64,000 nt of DNA from Betaproteobacteria bacterium (GTDB lineage: Bacteria; Pseudomonadota; Gammaproteobacteria; Burkholderiales; Rhodocyclaceae): positions 62,001 to 126,000 of the forward strand of contig WRIU01000003.1 in the NCBI GenBank assembly GCA_009782565.1, written 5' to 3'. A program made the position numbers and the translations under genes. How positions within the stretch are numbered: the stretch's first letter is position 1; every line of letters starts with the position of its first letter. Of the stretch, positions 9,050-16,615 are shown piece by piece. The notes under the pieces are model-generated. The model saw nothing but the letters and a program-made list of their open reading frames with translations. It had not been told where the DNA came from and did not search any database.

Positions 9050-9154
9050 TGGCTGGGACTTGAAATCGCGCCACGCTGCCCCATATATCGACTCATTCCC
9101 GGCTCGAAAACACGACCCGCAACCGAATCTCTCAAAATATAGGAACTTGAAATC

Positions 9155-11095
9155 ATGAGCAAAATCATCGGCATCGACCTCGGAACCACCAATAGCTGCG
9201 TCTCGATCATGGAAGGCGGCAAGCCCAAGGTCATCGAGAACTCCGAGGGCGCGCGTACCACGCCATCCGTGGTGGCCTACGCCGACGACGGTGAAATCCT
9301 GGTCGGCGCACCCGCCAAGCGCCAGGCCGTCACCAACGCCAGGAACACTCTTTTCGCGGTCAAGCGCCTGATTGGCCGCCGTTTTGAAGAAAAGGAAGTG
9401 CAAAAGGACATCGACCTGATGCCCTTCGAGATCGTCAAGGCCGACAACGGCGACGCCTGGGTCAAGGCGCGCGACAAAAAAATCGCCCCACCGCAAGTCT
9501 CTGCCGAAGTGTTACGCAAGATGAAAAAAACCGCTGAAGACTACCTCGGCGAGGAAGTCACCGAAGCCGTCATCACCGTCCCCGCCTATTTCAACGACAG
9601 CCAGCGCCAAGCCACCAAGGACGCGGGCAAGATTGCCGGAATGGAAGTGCGCCGCATCATCAACGAACCCACGGCGGCGGCGCTCGCCTTCGGCATGGAC
9701 AAGAAGCCGGGCGACTCCAAGATTGCCGTCTATGACCTCGGCGGCGGAACCTTCGACATCTCCATCATCGAAATTGCCGACATCGAGGGTGAGCACCAGT
9801 TTGAAGTGCTCTCCACCAATGGCGATACCTTTCTGGGCGGCGAAGACTTCGACCAGCGCATCATCGACTATATCGTCACCGAGTTCAAAAAAGATCAGGG
9901 CGTCGACCTCAAGAACGACGTACTCGCCCTGCAACGCCTGAAAGAAGCCGCCGAAAAAGCCAAGATCGAGCTTTCTTCCGGCCAGCAGACTGAAATCAAC
10001 CTGCCCTACATCACAGCAGACACCACCGGCCCGAAACACCTGACGATGAAAATCACCCGCGCGAAATTCGAGGCGCTGGTCGAAGACCTCATCGAACGCA
10101 CCATCGAGCCGTGCCGCATCGCCATCAAGGACGCGGGCATCAAAGTCACCGACATCGACGACGTCATCCTCGTCGGCGGCCAGTCCCGCATGCCCAAGGT
10201 GCAAGAGAAAGTAAAAGAATTCTTCGGCAAGGAAGCCCGCAAGGACGTCAACCCTGACGAAGCCGTCGCCGTTGGCGCATCCATCCAGGGCGGCGTATTG
10301 CAAGGCGACGTAAAGGATGTGCTCCTGCTCGACGTCACCCCGCTCTCGCTCGGCATCGAGACCCTGGGCGGTGTCATGACCAAGCTCATCCAGAAGAACA
10401 CCACTATTCCCACCAAGGCGAGCCAGGTCTTCTCTACCGCTGACGACAATCAGTCCGCTGTCACCATTCATGTGCTGCAAGGCGAGCGCGACATGGTCGC
10501 CGGCAACAAGAGCCTGGGCCAATTCAACCTCACCGACATCCCGCCCGCCCCGCGCGGCATGCCGCAAATCGAAGTCACTTTCGACATCGACGCCAACGGC
10601 ATCCTGCACGTCTCGGCCAAGGACAAGGCAACCAGCAAGGAAAACAAGATCACCATCAAGGCCAACTCGGGCCTCTCGGACGAAGAAATTCAGCGTATGG
10701 TGCAGGATGCTGCCACTCACGCCGAAGAAGACAAGAGGGCGCACGACCTGGTCAATGCCCGCAATGAATGCGACAGCATGATCCACGCCACCCGCAAGGC
10801 GCTCAAGGAATACGGCGATAAGATCGGCGACGACGACAAGAGCAAGATCGAAGCCGCGATCAAGGAAGCCGAAGAAGCGATCAAGAGCGACGACAAAGCC
10901 CATATCGAAGCCAAGTCACAGGCACTCGCCTCCGCGAGCCAGAAACTGGGCGAAGCGATGTACGCGCAACATCAGCAGGCTGCGGACGCCCAACCCGGCG
11001 AACAACCGGACAATGGCGGCAATGGTAATGACGGCAAGGCAGCCGAAGCCGATGTGGTCGACGCCGAATTCACCGAAGTCAAGGATAAGAAATAA
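9155..11095 (+). CDS. dnaK: Chaperone DnaK (Hsp70)
   Basis: The 646-residue Hsp70 starts [16 protein letters not shown] and shows all nucleotide-binding signatures: the phosphate-1 loop [36 protein letters not shown] and [11 protein letters not shown], then the interdomain linker and hydrophobic [15 protein letters not shown], and a lid ending in the acidic tail region ...[13 protein letters not shown]. It folds and protects client proteins in an ATP cycle run by DnaJ and GrpE, whose genes flank it. Length and all motifs are standard. A spacer of 105 bp with the ribosome site TAGGAACTTGAA separates it from grpE. Confidence 0.99.
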   Translation: MSKIIGIDLGTTNSCVSIMEGGKPKVIENSEGARTTPSVVAYADDGEILVGAPAKRQAVTNARNTLFAVKRLIGRRFEEKEVQKDIDLMPFEIVKADNGDAWVKARDKKIAPPQVSAEVLRKMKKTAEDYLGEEVTEAVITVPAYFNDSQRQATKDAGKIAGMEVRRIINEPTAAALAFGMDKKPGDSKIAVYDLGGGTFDISIIEIADIEGEHQFEVLSTNGDTFLGGEDFDQRIIDYIVTEFKKDQGVDLKNDVLALQRLKEAAEKAKIELSSGQQTEINLPYITADTTGPKHLTMKITRAKFEALVEDLIERTIEPCRIAIKDAGIKVTDIDDVILVGGQSRMPKVQEKVKEFFGKEARKDVNPDEAVAVGASIQGGVLQGDVKDVLLLDVTPLSLGIETLGGVMTKLIQKNTTIPTKASQVFSTADDNQSAVTIHVLQGERDMVAGNKSLGQFNLTDIPPAPRGMPQIEVTFDIDANGILHVSAKDKATSKENKITIKANSGLSDEEIQRMVQDAATHAEEDKRAHDLVNARNECDSMIHATRKALKEYGDKIGDDDKSKIEAAIKEAEEAIKSDDKAHIEAKSQALASASQKLGEAMYAQHQQAADAQPGEQPDNGGNGNDGKAAEADVVDAEFTEVKDKK

Positions 11096-11126
11096 GCGGA
11101 CAGCATTTTGACCGCACACCATTTTT

Positions 11127-11151
11127 AACGGGGATGCTCGTCATCCCCGTT
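11127..11151 (+). other. Perfect hairpin in the dnaK-dnaJ spacer
   Basis: AACGGGGATG (11127-11136) and CATCCCCGTT (11142-11151) form a perfect 10-bp stem with a 5-nt loop. No T run follows, so it is not a typical terminator. It may shield the dnaK message from decay, or partly attenuate transcription, giving less DnaJ than DnaK. Confidence 0.6.
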
Positions 11152-11186
11152 GCCGCGTCTGCGGCAAGCCGGAATATCAAAAAATC

Positions 11187-12320
11187 ATGCCCAATAAAAG
11201 AGATTACTACACCACTCTCGGAGTCAACCGCGACGCCAACGACGACACCATCAAGAAGGCATATCGCAAGCTGGCGATGAAATACCACCCGGATCGCAAC
11301 CCGGGCAACAAGGAAGCCGAGGAAAAATTCAAGGAAGCCAAGGAAGCCTACGAAATACTTTCCGACACCAAAAAGCGCGACGCCTATGACCGTTTCGGCC
11401 ATGCGGGCGTCGACCCTTCGGCGGGCGTCGGAGGCGGGTTCGGTGGTGGTTTCGAGGGTTTCGGCGACGCTTTTTCCGACATCTTCGGCGACCTTTTCGG
11501 AGGCGGCGGCGGCGGGCGCAGCCGCTCGAACGTCTATCGCGGCGCGGACTTACGCTACAACCTTGAAATCTCCCTCGAAGAAGCGGCGCGAGGCGCGGAA
11601 AAAATCATTCGCATCCCCACCGTCGAAGAGTGCGGAACCTGTGGCGGCACTGGCGCGAAACCTGGGACCCATCCCGTCACCTGCCCGAGTTGCGGCGGTG
11701 CAGGCCAAATACGCATCCAGCAAGGATTTTTCTCGCTCCAGCAGCCCTGCCCCCGGTGTCACGGCGCTGGCCGCATCATCCCCGACCCCTGCCGCGACTG
11801 CGGGAGTTCGGGCCGCGTGAAGCGGCAAAAAACCCTTGAGGTCAAAATTCCCGCGGGCATCGACGAAGGCATGCGCCTGCGCCACGCCAACCACGGCGAA
11901 CCGGGAGTCAACGGCGGCCCTTCCGGCGACCTTTACGTGGAAATCCACATCCGTCGGCATTCCATGTTCGAGCGTGAACATGACGACTTGCACTGTGAGA
12001 TGCCAATCAGCTTTACCACCGCCGCGCTTGGCGGTGAGATTGAAATCCCCACTCTGGATGGCATGGCGCGCCTGAAAATCCCGGCGGAAACGCAAAGCGG
12101 CAAAGTTTTCCGTCTTCGCGGCAAAGGCATCCAGAACGTACGTACACAGTCGCATGGCGACCTGCTCTGCCACGTCCTGGTGGAAACGCCGGTCAACCTC
12201 ACCGAACGCCAACGCGAACTGCTCAAAGAGTTCGACGAAATCTCCCGCAGCAACGCAGACCACCATAACCCGAAAGCGAAATCGTGGATGGACAAGGTCA
12301 AAACGTTTTTTGGAACGTGA
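11187..12320 (+). CDS. dnaJ: Chaperone DnaJ (Hsp40)
   Basis: The 377-residue co-chaperone has a J domain with the HPD tripeptide ([16 protein letters not shown]), a Gly/Phe-rich linker (about residues 75-112), a zinc-finger domain with four CxxCxGxG-type repeats ([32 protein letters not shown]; the last has Ser in place of Gly) and the C-terminal substrate-binding domains. It stimulates DnaK ATPase and delivers substrates. It follows dnaK by 91 bp. Full-length and intact. Confidence 0.98.
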   Translation: MPNKRDYYTTLGVNRDANDDTIKKAYRKLAMKYHPDRNPGNKEAEEKFKEAKEAYEILSDTKKRDAYDRFGHAGVDPSAGVGGGFGGGFEGFGDAFSDIFGDLFGGGGGGRSRSNVYRGADLRYNLEISLEEAARGAEKIIRIPTVEECGTCGGTGAKPGTHPVTCPSCGGAGQIRIQQGFFSLQQPCPRCHGAGRIIPDPCRDCGSSGRVKRQKTLEVKIPAGIDEGMRLRHANHGEPGVNGGPSGDLYVEIHIRRHSMFEREHDDLHCEMPISFTTAALGGEIEIPTLDGMARLKIPAETQSGKVFRLRGKGIQNVRTQSHGDLLCHVLVETPVNLTERQRELLKEFDEISRSNADHHNPKAKSWMDKVKTFFGT

Positions 12321-12369
12321 GGGGTTTTGGCGCACTGCCCCAACTCTCCCCGTTCAACGAGGAATACTT

Positions 12370-13179
12370 ATGAAAACAGTATTCATAACAGGCGCCTCAA
12401 GCGGTATTGGAAAAGAAGCCGCGCTTTTATTTGCGAAAAGAGGTTGGAACGTCGCTGCAACGATGAGAAACGCAGAACATTTATCCATGTTTGCAAATCA
12501 GAAAAATATAAAAACCTACTCATTGGATGTAAAAGACAATGATTCTGTAAAAGCATCTATCAGGCAAGCCATACAAGATTTTGGAAAGATTGACGTCATT
12601 GTGAATAATGCGGGAATCTACACAACGAACACACTGGAACAAACTTCTGACGAAACGATTCACGACATCATTGAAACGAATATCAAAGGGGTCTTATCCA
12701 CGACCAAAGCGATACTAGAGCATTTCAGAGAAAACAGGTCGGGAACCATCATCAACGTTTCTTCTCTGGCAGGGCGCGTTACTTTGCCGTTCCACTCAAT
12801 ATATCACGCCTCAAAATGGGCTATCGAGGGATTCAGCGAAAGCCTGTGTTACGAACTAAAACCATTGAATATAAAAGTAAAAATCGTTGAGCCAGGCATG
12901 GTCAAAACCCCCCTCTACCGTTCTGCACTGAATTTTCCCTTTGAACAATACCCAGATGAATATCAAGCCAGTTTCAAAAAATGGCATCGTTTCCTGATGA
13001 AATACTATGAAAACGGATACGCCCCGGAGTTGGAAGCAAAAACAATCTACAAGGCGGCAAATAGCAACAATTCAAAACTAAGATACACGACCGATTTTAA
13101 TACCAAAGCAATTTTCTTCCTTCGCTCGCTTCTTCCACTATCTTTATTTCAACATATTGTTAGGGTGGTTTCTGGTTAG
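12370..13179 (+). CDS. Short-chain dehydrogenase/reductase, AT-rich and probably acquired
   Basis: The 269-residue protein is a classical SDR: TGASSGIG cofactor loop at residues 6-13, NNAG in the middle, and the Ser-Tyr-Lys catalytic set in NVSSLAG and YHASKWA. The PGMVKTPLY segment after it is typical. NAD(P)H-dependent; substrate unknown. The ATG has a good GAGGA site (12358-12362). Base and codon use are clearly more AT-rich than dnaJ upstream and most of the window, with many AAA, AAT and ATA codons, which suggests recent transfer. It marks the left end of the accessory island; the gap to dnaJ is 49 bp, so it may ride on heat-shock transcription. Confidence 0.9.
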   Translation: MKTVFITGASSGIGKEAALLFAKRGWNVAATMRNAEHLSMFANQKNIKTYSLDVKDNDSVKASIRQAIQDFGKIDVIVNNAGIYTTNTLEQTSDETIHDIIETNIKGVLSTTKAILEHFRENRSGTIINVSSLAGRVTLPFHSIYHASKWAIEGFSESLCYELKPLNIKVKIVEPGMVKTPLYRSALNFPFEQYPDEYQASFKKWHRFLMKYYENGYAPELEAKTIYKAANSNNSKLRYTTDFNTKAIFFLRSLLPLSLFQHIVRVVSG

Positions 13180-13219
13180 AGCGGCTACGTTTCGTGTTCG
13201 ATCAAATTGTAAGCTAGAA

Positions 13220-13588
13220 TTACGCCGCCAATTTCGTTACGTGCATATTCACATAGATGTCGACGTAAGGGCACGACAGCGCGCCATTCTCAGCCCGTTC
13301 GATAAGGCCAAGTTCAACCAGCGCGGCGGCATCCTCATGTACACGTTTCACGTCCCGCCCAAGGCGGCGGGCAAGCTCGCGCACCGCCACGACCCCGGAG
13401 CCTTGCAACTCGGTCAGCATTACCCAACGATTCGACGTGAGACGCGAGAAGAATGCGGCTGGCGTCTCGAAATTCAGGGTTTCGCCCATGTAGGTTCCAC
13501 GTTCGGCTCCGGTCTTGGCAACCGTCATAGCATCGCGCACCGCCGCCTTCCAGTCGGCGCGAATGGTGATGGTCAAAGTACGTTCCAT
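13220..13588 (-). CDS. tumA: TumA-type antitoxin / HVO_A0114-like winged-helix regulator
   Basis: The 122-residue protein has a C-terminal winged helix-turn-helix: the segment LQGSGVVAVRELARRLGRDVKRVHEDAAALVELGLIER matches the HVO_A0114 family of putative DNA-binding antitoxins. The N-terminal part (MERTLTITIRADWKAAVRDAM) is typical of the same partners. It lies 3 nt downstream of the TumE-like gene in the same direction, the order seen in tumE-tumA pairs. It would neutralise the toxin and repress the operon. Assignment rests on family memory; the pairing with the neighbour strengthens it. Confidence 0.72.
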   Translation of the reverse strand: MERTLTITIRADWKAAVRDAMTVAKTGAERGTYMGETLNFETPAAFFSRLTSNRWVMLTELQGSGVVAVRELARRLGRDVKRVHEDAAALVELGLIERAENGALSCPYVDIYVNMHVTKLAA

Positions 13589-13591
13589 GTC

Positions 13592-13870
13592 TTACTCCTT
13601 CCGTTTGGCAACTTCGGCGGCAAAATCCTCGCCAAGCTGTTCGAGGCTGACGAATGTATAGGGAGATTCCTCGCCGTCGAGATGGCAGTGATCGCCCTTC
13701 CCTCGCTCATTGTCGAACCCAACGACCCGTTTGCCATTTTTCACGTACACGAGACTGTACTTGTAGCGATGCACAGACGGCGGCACAGGTTCAGACACCT
13801 GCCAAACGGTGATCTGGATGATGCCGTCGTCGGTATCACTCCTGAACTGGGTGATGAGTTCAGCTTTCAT
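13592..13870 (-). CDS. tumE: TumE-family toxin (DUF6516)
   Basis: The 92-residue product matches the toxin-antitoxin TumE family. Its core YSLVYVKNGKRVVGFDNERGKGDHCHLDGEESPY carries the conserved FDNERGKGDHxH signature, whose charged and His residues suggest an active site. I chose ATG at 13870 (MKAELITQF); the longer open frame upstream of it is not conserved in character. The antitoxin gene begins 3 nt downstream. A copy of the 92-bp repeat lies about 120 bp upstream of this start. Confidence 0.75.
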   Translation of the reverse strand: MKAELITQFRSDTDDGIIQITVWQVSEPVPPSVHRYKYSLVYVKNGKRVVGFDNERGKGDHCHLDGEESPYTFVSLEQLGEDFAAEVAKRKE

Positions 13871-13988
13871 GCTACCGATTCTAGCAACTCTCTTCGAGTG
13901 TTGGCAATATTGACAACGTACAATCAGTGGCCTTTGCCTCGGCAAACAGCTACTCACGCCCGATTTTGGCATGGTGGATTTAAGAATC

Positions 13989-14080
13989 CGCCCACTTGTG
14001 CGTGACATCCTTCCGCTTGGCAGCACCGTTCAACGGGAAGAGGCAGCGTATCCCGGATGGATTGCGGAATGTAGAAGGCG
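13989..14080 (+). repeat. 92-bp repeat, copy A
   Basis: Eighty-six of 92 bases are identical to 16511-16602 (copy B). On the plus strand one frame reads RPLVRDILPLGSTVQREEAA and on through AYPGW without a stop, in phase with the small ATG frame at 14094; in copy B the same frame ends in TAG. It looks like the conserved 3' end of a lost gene followed by a small downstream gene. It is located upstream of the minus-strand tumE-tumA operon. Confidence 0.85.
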
Positions 14081-14093
14081 CGAAGAGGTATCC

Positions 14094-14150
14094 ATGTCGA
14101 ATGGACTGTTACGAATACTGGTGGCGCTTGGCGGCTTATCCGGCCTATGA
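14094..14150 (+). pseudogene. Remnant of an immunity-like reading frame
   Basis: After repeat copy A, an ATG opens an 18-codon frame starting MSN and running through LLRILVALGGLSGL before TGA. Aligned by position with copy B, it corresponds to the start of the Imm17-like protein (MPNKMFQILGGVFS). The match is short, so this is a suggestion that a second immunity gene once stood here and has decayed. Confidence 0.35.
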
Positions 14151-14174
14151 ATTGAGGCTACGTACTACGTCTAT

Positions 14175-14765
14175 TTACTGCAATTCATTAAGGTCTGTGA
14201 TGAGTTGCCTGAGAATCTCATCTAAAGCCTGTTTGGTCGATTGCTGAACGGCGTTCTTTACAGCGAGAATCCCGCCCCAAAGCATCTTGGTGCCTTGCGT
14301 TTCACCGGACTGTACATAGTTTTTTTCAAAAAAGACCGTTTCATCTTTCATAAGTTTTATGTTAAGTGAGATATGAGCACCAAAGTCTTTGAACTCATAG
14401 TTCTGCAAATCAAAAACCAATGTCGTACCAGAAACTGACGCCGAATCAACGGTTTTCAATGTTCCAAACGCTGCCTGTACATCTGTGGACTTCAACGTGT
14501 CATCCAACATTTTCCCGATTTCGACTACAAAAGTAGGAATACCTCCGGTCAGTGTTACGGCCATTCCTGTCCGGAAATAATATGTAAAAAATTCTGTTCG
14601 AGGCGGGAGGTAATATTGATTTACCTTATCCGTGGATGGTAATTGTGATTTCCCTGCATGATTCTCCAAATATTCTGGATAGCCTGTCCGCAGTACGGGA
14701 TCGACAGCACACGCGCCAAGAGAACATACCAACGCTAAAGATACGAGATGTAGAAGAATCTTCAT
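14175..14765 (-). CDS. Predicted lipoprotein of unknown function
   Basis: The 196-residue product has a lipoprotein signal peptide with lipobox LGAC (cleavage before Cys19). The mature part has a GxxTFVVEIGKMLDD segment, then beta-rich sequence (TTLVFDLQNYEFKDFGAHISLNIKLM) and a C-terminal amphipathic helix. I do not recognise a named family. It lies 28 nt downstream of the glycine-rich membrane protein gene and is likely cotranscribed with it under the XRE-type regulator. AT-rich like the rest of the island. An envelope role is suggested only by the signal peptide. Confidence 0.7.
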   Translation of the reverse strand: MKILLHLVSLALVCSLGACAVDPVLRTGYPEYLENHAGKSQLPSTDKVNQYYLPPRTEFFTYYFRTGMAVTLTGGIPTFVVEIGKMLDDTLKSTDVQAAFGTLKTVDSASVSGTTLVFDLQNYEFKDFGAHISLNIKLMKDETVFFEKNYVQSGETQGTKMLWGGILAVKNAVQQSTKQALDEILRQLITDLNELQ

Positions 14766-14793
14766 TGCACATACCCCTAATATGTCATTATAT

Positions 14794-15243
14794 TTAATCA
14801 GAACTGCGCTTGGATTTGATGTATTTGAAGAACTTGAGGACGCCGACCGTAACCCCGCTGCCTGCGAGGACTCCCCCGCCTATAGCGACCGGTACAGCCC
14901 AAGCAGGTGCTGTACCAATACCAAAGAGAGCCAGAGCTGGCCCAACCCACCCACCGATAGCTGCGCCTCCAACCGCGAAAGGAACCGTGGCAGCTATACC
15001 CATGCCACCCGTCGCTAAACCAACTCCAGTCCCCACAACGCCTCCCACTGTTCCGCCTACAGCAGCACCGACAGCACTAATCGCGGCCGTCGTAGAAGAA
15101 CCGGCTGCACTAAGGCCGATTGCCGTCGCAGCAAGACCACTCGGAACAGACGTTCCAACAAACAACGTACCAATACCGAGCTTTTTTAGCACACTCGTGC
15201 GTGGAGGAGCGATCACCAGATCGGTGGGATCAGATTCGTTCAT
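14794..15243 (-). CDS. Glycine/alanine-rich membrane protein
   Basis: The 149-residue protein is mostly small residues: long Gly/Ala/Val/Thr segments with GxxxG and GxxxGxxxG patterns (AVGGTVGGVVGTGVGLATGG, VGGAAIGGWVG, IGGGVLAGSG) forming about three or four hydrophobic helices, bounded by a short polar N-terminus and a basic tail KFFKYIKSKRSSD. Such glycine-zipper architecture occurs in pore-forming or helix-packing membrane proteins and in some bacteriocin-like peptides; no specific family is recognised. ATG 15243 is preferred to TTG 15258 because GGAGGT lies 7 nt before it. It is divergent from the XRE gene, with two palindromes between. Confidence 0.72.
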   Translation of the reverse strand: MNESDPTDLVIAPPRTSVLKKLGIGTLFVGTSVPSGLAATAIGLSAAGSSTTAAISAVGAAVGGTVGGVVGTGVGLATGGMGIAATVPFAVGGAAIGGWVGPALALFGIGTAPAWAVPVAIGGGVLAGSGVTVGVLKFFKYIKSKRSSD

Positions 15244-15283
15244 ACGTAGCACCTCCAAGGTTCCAATATATGGGTAGAAGAAT

Positions 15284-15300
15284 ACTAAGAAACTCTTAGT
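15284..15300. promoter_or_regulatory. Operator-like palindrome 1 (ACTAAGA-aac-TCTTAGT)
   Basis: A perfect 17-bp palindrome with a 3-bp centre. Its inner 15 bp share half-sites with the second palindrome at 15318-15332. The centres are 33 bp apart, about three helical turns, placing both sites on the same DNA face. They lie between the divergent XRE-family gene and the membrane protein gene, the natural place for autoregulation. Confidence 0.7.
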
Positions 15301-15317
15301 GTTAAGTCAACGTCTCC

Positions 15318-15332
15318 CTAAGATGATCTTAG
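15318..15332. promoter_or_regulatory. Operator-like palindrome 2 (CTAAGA-tga-TCTTAG)
   Basis: A perfect 15-bp palindrome with the same CTAAGA/TCTTAG half-sites as the one at 15284-15300. It lies 22 bp upstream of the XRE gene start, where a bound dimer would overlap the promoter of that gene. Confidence 0.7.
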
Positions 15333-15354
15333 CCTCTATACAGGGGGGCTACGA

Positions 15355-15651
15355 ATGTCCGTCTTCTCGAAGCGTCTCAAGGAAGCTAGGCGCGAGGCCG
15401 GATTGTCTCAGGAGCGACTTGGTGTGCTGGCGGGGATCGACGAAATGTCGGCAAGCGCGCGAATGAACCAGTACGAGAGAGGCAAGCACGAACCCGATTT
15501 TTCGATGGTGGAACGGATTGCCCGTGCGCTGAACGTCCCGGTTTCCTTCTTTTACGCGGAAGACGACGACGAAGCCAAGTTACTTCGGTGGTTCTGCCAA
15601 CATAGTGAAAAGGAAAGGGCGGAACTGATGCGGAAGGTATTTAGCAGCTGA
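15355..15651 (+). CDS. XRE-family transcriptional regulator
   Basis: The 98-residue protein has an N-terminal helix-turn-helix of the Cro/C1 type: FSKRLKEARREAGLSQERLGVLAGID (residues 4-29), the recognition helix region SARMNQYERGKHEPDF and ALNVPVSFFYAEDD, followed by a short acidic-basic tail. It most likely binds the two CTAAGA-n3-TCTTAG sites just upstream and controls itself and the divergent membrane protein and lipoprotein genes. A purine-rich GGGGGG site precedes the ATG. Not phage-associated as far as the window shows. Confidence 0.9.
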   Translation: MSVFSKRLKEARREAGLSQERLGVLAGIDEMSASARMNQYERGKHEPDFSMVERIARALNVPVSFFYAEDDDEAKLLRWFCQHSEKERAELMRKVFSS

Positions 15652-15679
15652 ATCGTCTGAACCAGGCCGGGGCAAGAAA

Positions 15680-15699
15680 GTTGTGCAGAGGTTCTTTAG
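15680..15699 (+). repeat. 20-bp repeat GTTGTGCAGAGGTTCTTTAG, copy 2
   Basis: One mismatch to 7926-7945. It stands 28 bp after the XRE stop, in a 189-bp intergenic stretch (15652-15840) in which I see no gene. Confidence 0.45.
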
Positions 15700-15840
15700 C
15701 TATACTCATAGCGGCGTAAGCGGCGCGGGAACGGGCAAGCAGAGCGTCAAATTCAACCTGCGCGGCAGCGTTTCAGCGCTTGCTCCAGAGATGGAGAAGA
15801 CGGGGACGGTCGGCAGTGAGGGTGGAGGAGAGATGTATTC

Positions 15841-16155
15841 TCACGCAGGAACAGCATCTTCAAAACGCTGGATACGCGGCAGGACATCCGCCAGCTTCAT
15901 GCGGGCGCATGCCGTATCGTAGTCTGCTTGCAAACCCATCCAGTATTCCGCGCTAGTACCAAAAAATTTCGCCAGACGCAGCGCGGTATCCGCCGTCACA
16001 GCGCGGCGTTCCCGCGCAATGTCGTTGATGCGCGGCGCGGGAACCTGCAAGCCCATCGCCAGCGCGTGAGCGGACAAGCCAAGCGGAATCAGAAATTCTT
16101 CGCGCAGAATTTCACCAGGGTGAATGGGGCGCATGCCGTTTTCAATGGGGGTCAT
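15841..16155 (-). CDS. higA: HigA-family antitoxin
   Basis: The 104-residue protein is a HigA-type helix-turn-helix: the N-terminal signature MRPIHPGEILREEFLIPLGLS, then the HTH with INDIARERRAVTADTALRLAKFFGTSAEYWMGLQADYD, which is nearly diagnostic. It binds the HigB toxin and the operon promoter. The start ATG 16155 gives MTPIENGMRPIHPG; a second ATG (16134, MRPIHPG) is also usual in the family. The gene follows higB by 11 nt, the toxin-first order typical of higBA. Confidence 0.92.
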   Translation of the reverse strand: MTPIENGMRPIHPGEILREEFLIPLGLSAHALAMGLQVPAPRINDIARERRAVTADTALRLAKFFGTSAEYWMGLQADYDTACARMKLADVLPRIQRFEDAVPA

Positions 16156-16166
16156 CGCAAAACTCC

Positions 16167-16445
16167 TCAGTGGTAATCCACGATCTCCACGTTCCACGCA
16201 TGGCCTTCGCGCCACACGAAGCACACGCGCCATTGGTCGTTGATGCGGATGCTGTATTGCCCCTTGCGGTCGCCCTTCAAGGCTTCCAGCCGGTTATTTG
16301 GCGGTACGCGCAAATCGCCCAGCGTGACGGCGCGATGGAGCATTTGCAGCTTACGCTCCGCGACGTGGCGGATATTTGCGAATCGCGGCACGTTCTGTCC
16401 GGTGAACAGGCTATGCGTGATCGAGCACTTGAACGATTGGATCAT
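16167..16445 (-). CDS. higB: HigB-family toxin (RelE-like mRNA interferase)
   Basis: The 92-residue product matches the short HigB/RelE family: MIQSFKCSITHSLFTG start, KLQMLHRAVTLGDLRVPPNNRLEALKGDRKGQYSIRINDQWRVCFVW, ending VEIVDYH with the C-terminal histidine. It cuts mRNA at the ribosome when free of HigA, whose gene is 11 nt downstream. It lies 65 bp from repeat copy B. Complete; no missing core residue was noticed. Confidence 0.92.
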   Translation of the reverse strand: MIQSFKCSITHSLFTGQNVPRFANIRHVAERKLQMLHRAVTLGDLRVPPNNRLEALKGDRKGQYSIRINDQWRVCFVWREGHAWNVEIVDYH

Positions 16446-16510
16446 GACACAAGTAAATATATAACGTTAAACGTTAAACGTCAAGCGACAAATCTGAATC
16501 AGCAAAAGCC

Positions 16511-16602
16511 CGCCCACTTGTTCGTGACATCCTTCCGCTTGGCAGCACCGATCATCGGGAAGAGGCAGCGTATCCCGGATAGACTGCGGAATGTAGATGG
16601 CG
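16511..16602 (+). repeat. 92-bp repeat, copy B
   Basis: Ninety-three percent identical to 13989-14080, in the same orientation 2.5 kb away. It sits between the higB start (minus strand) and the Imm17-like gene (plus strand), just as copy A sits between tumE and the immunity-like remnant. The plus-strand frame RPLVRDILPLGSTDHREEAA ends in TAG at 16579-16581. Confidence 0.85.
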
Positions 16603-16615
16603 GGATGAAGTGTTT

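Noticed and set aside
9512-10903. 463-codon minus-strand frame inside dnaK
   Set aside because: Known type of dnaK antisense open frame caused by codon bias; no independent evidence of expression.
14810-15277. 155-codon plus-strand Pro/Thr/Ala-rich frame opposite the glycine-rich gene
   Set aside because: Mirror of Gly/Ala codons; the minus frame has a good ribosome site, helices and a regulator next to it.
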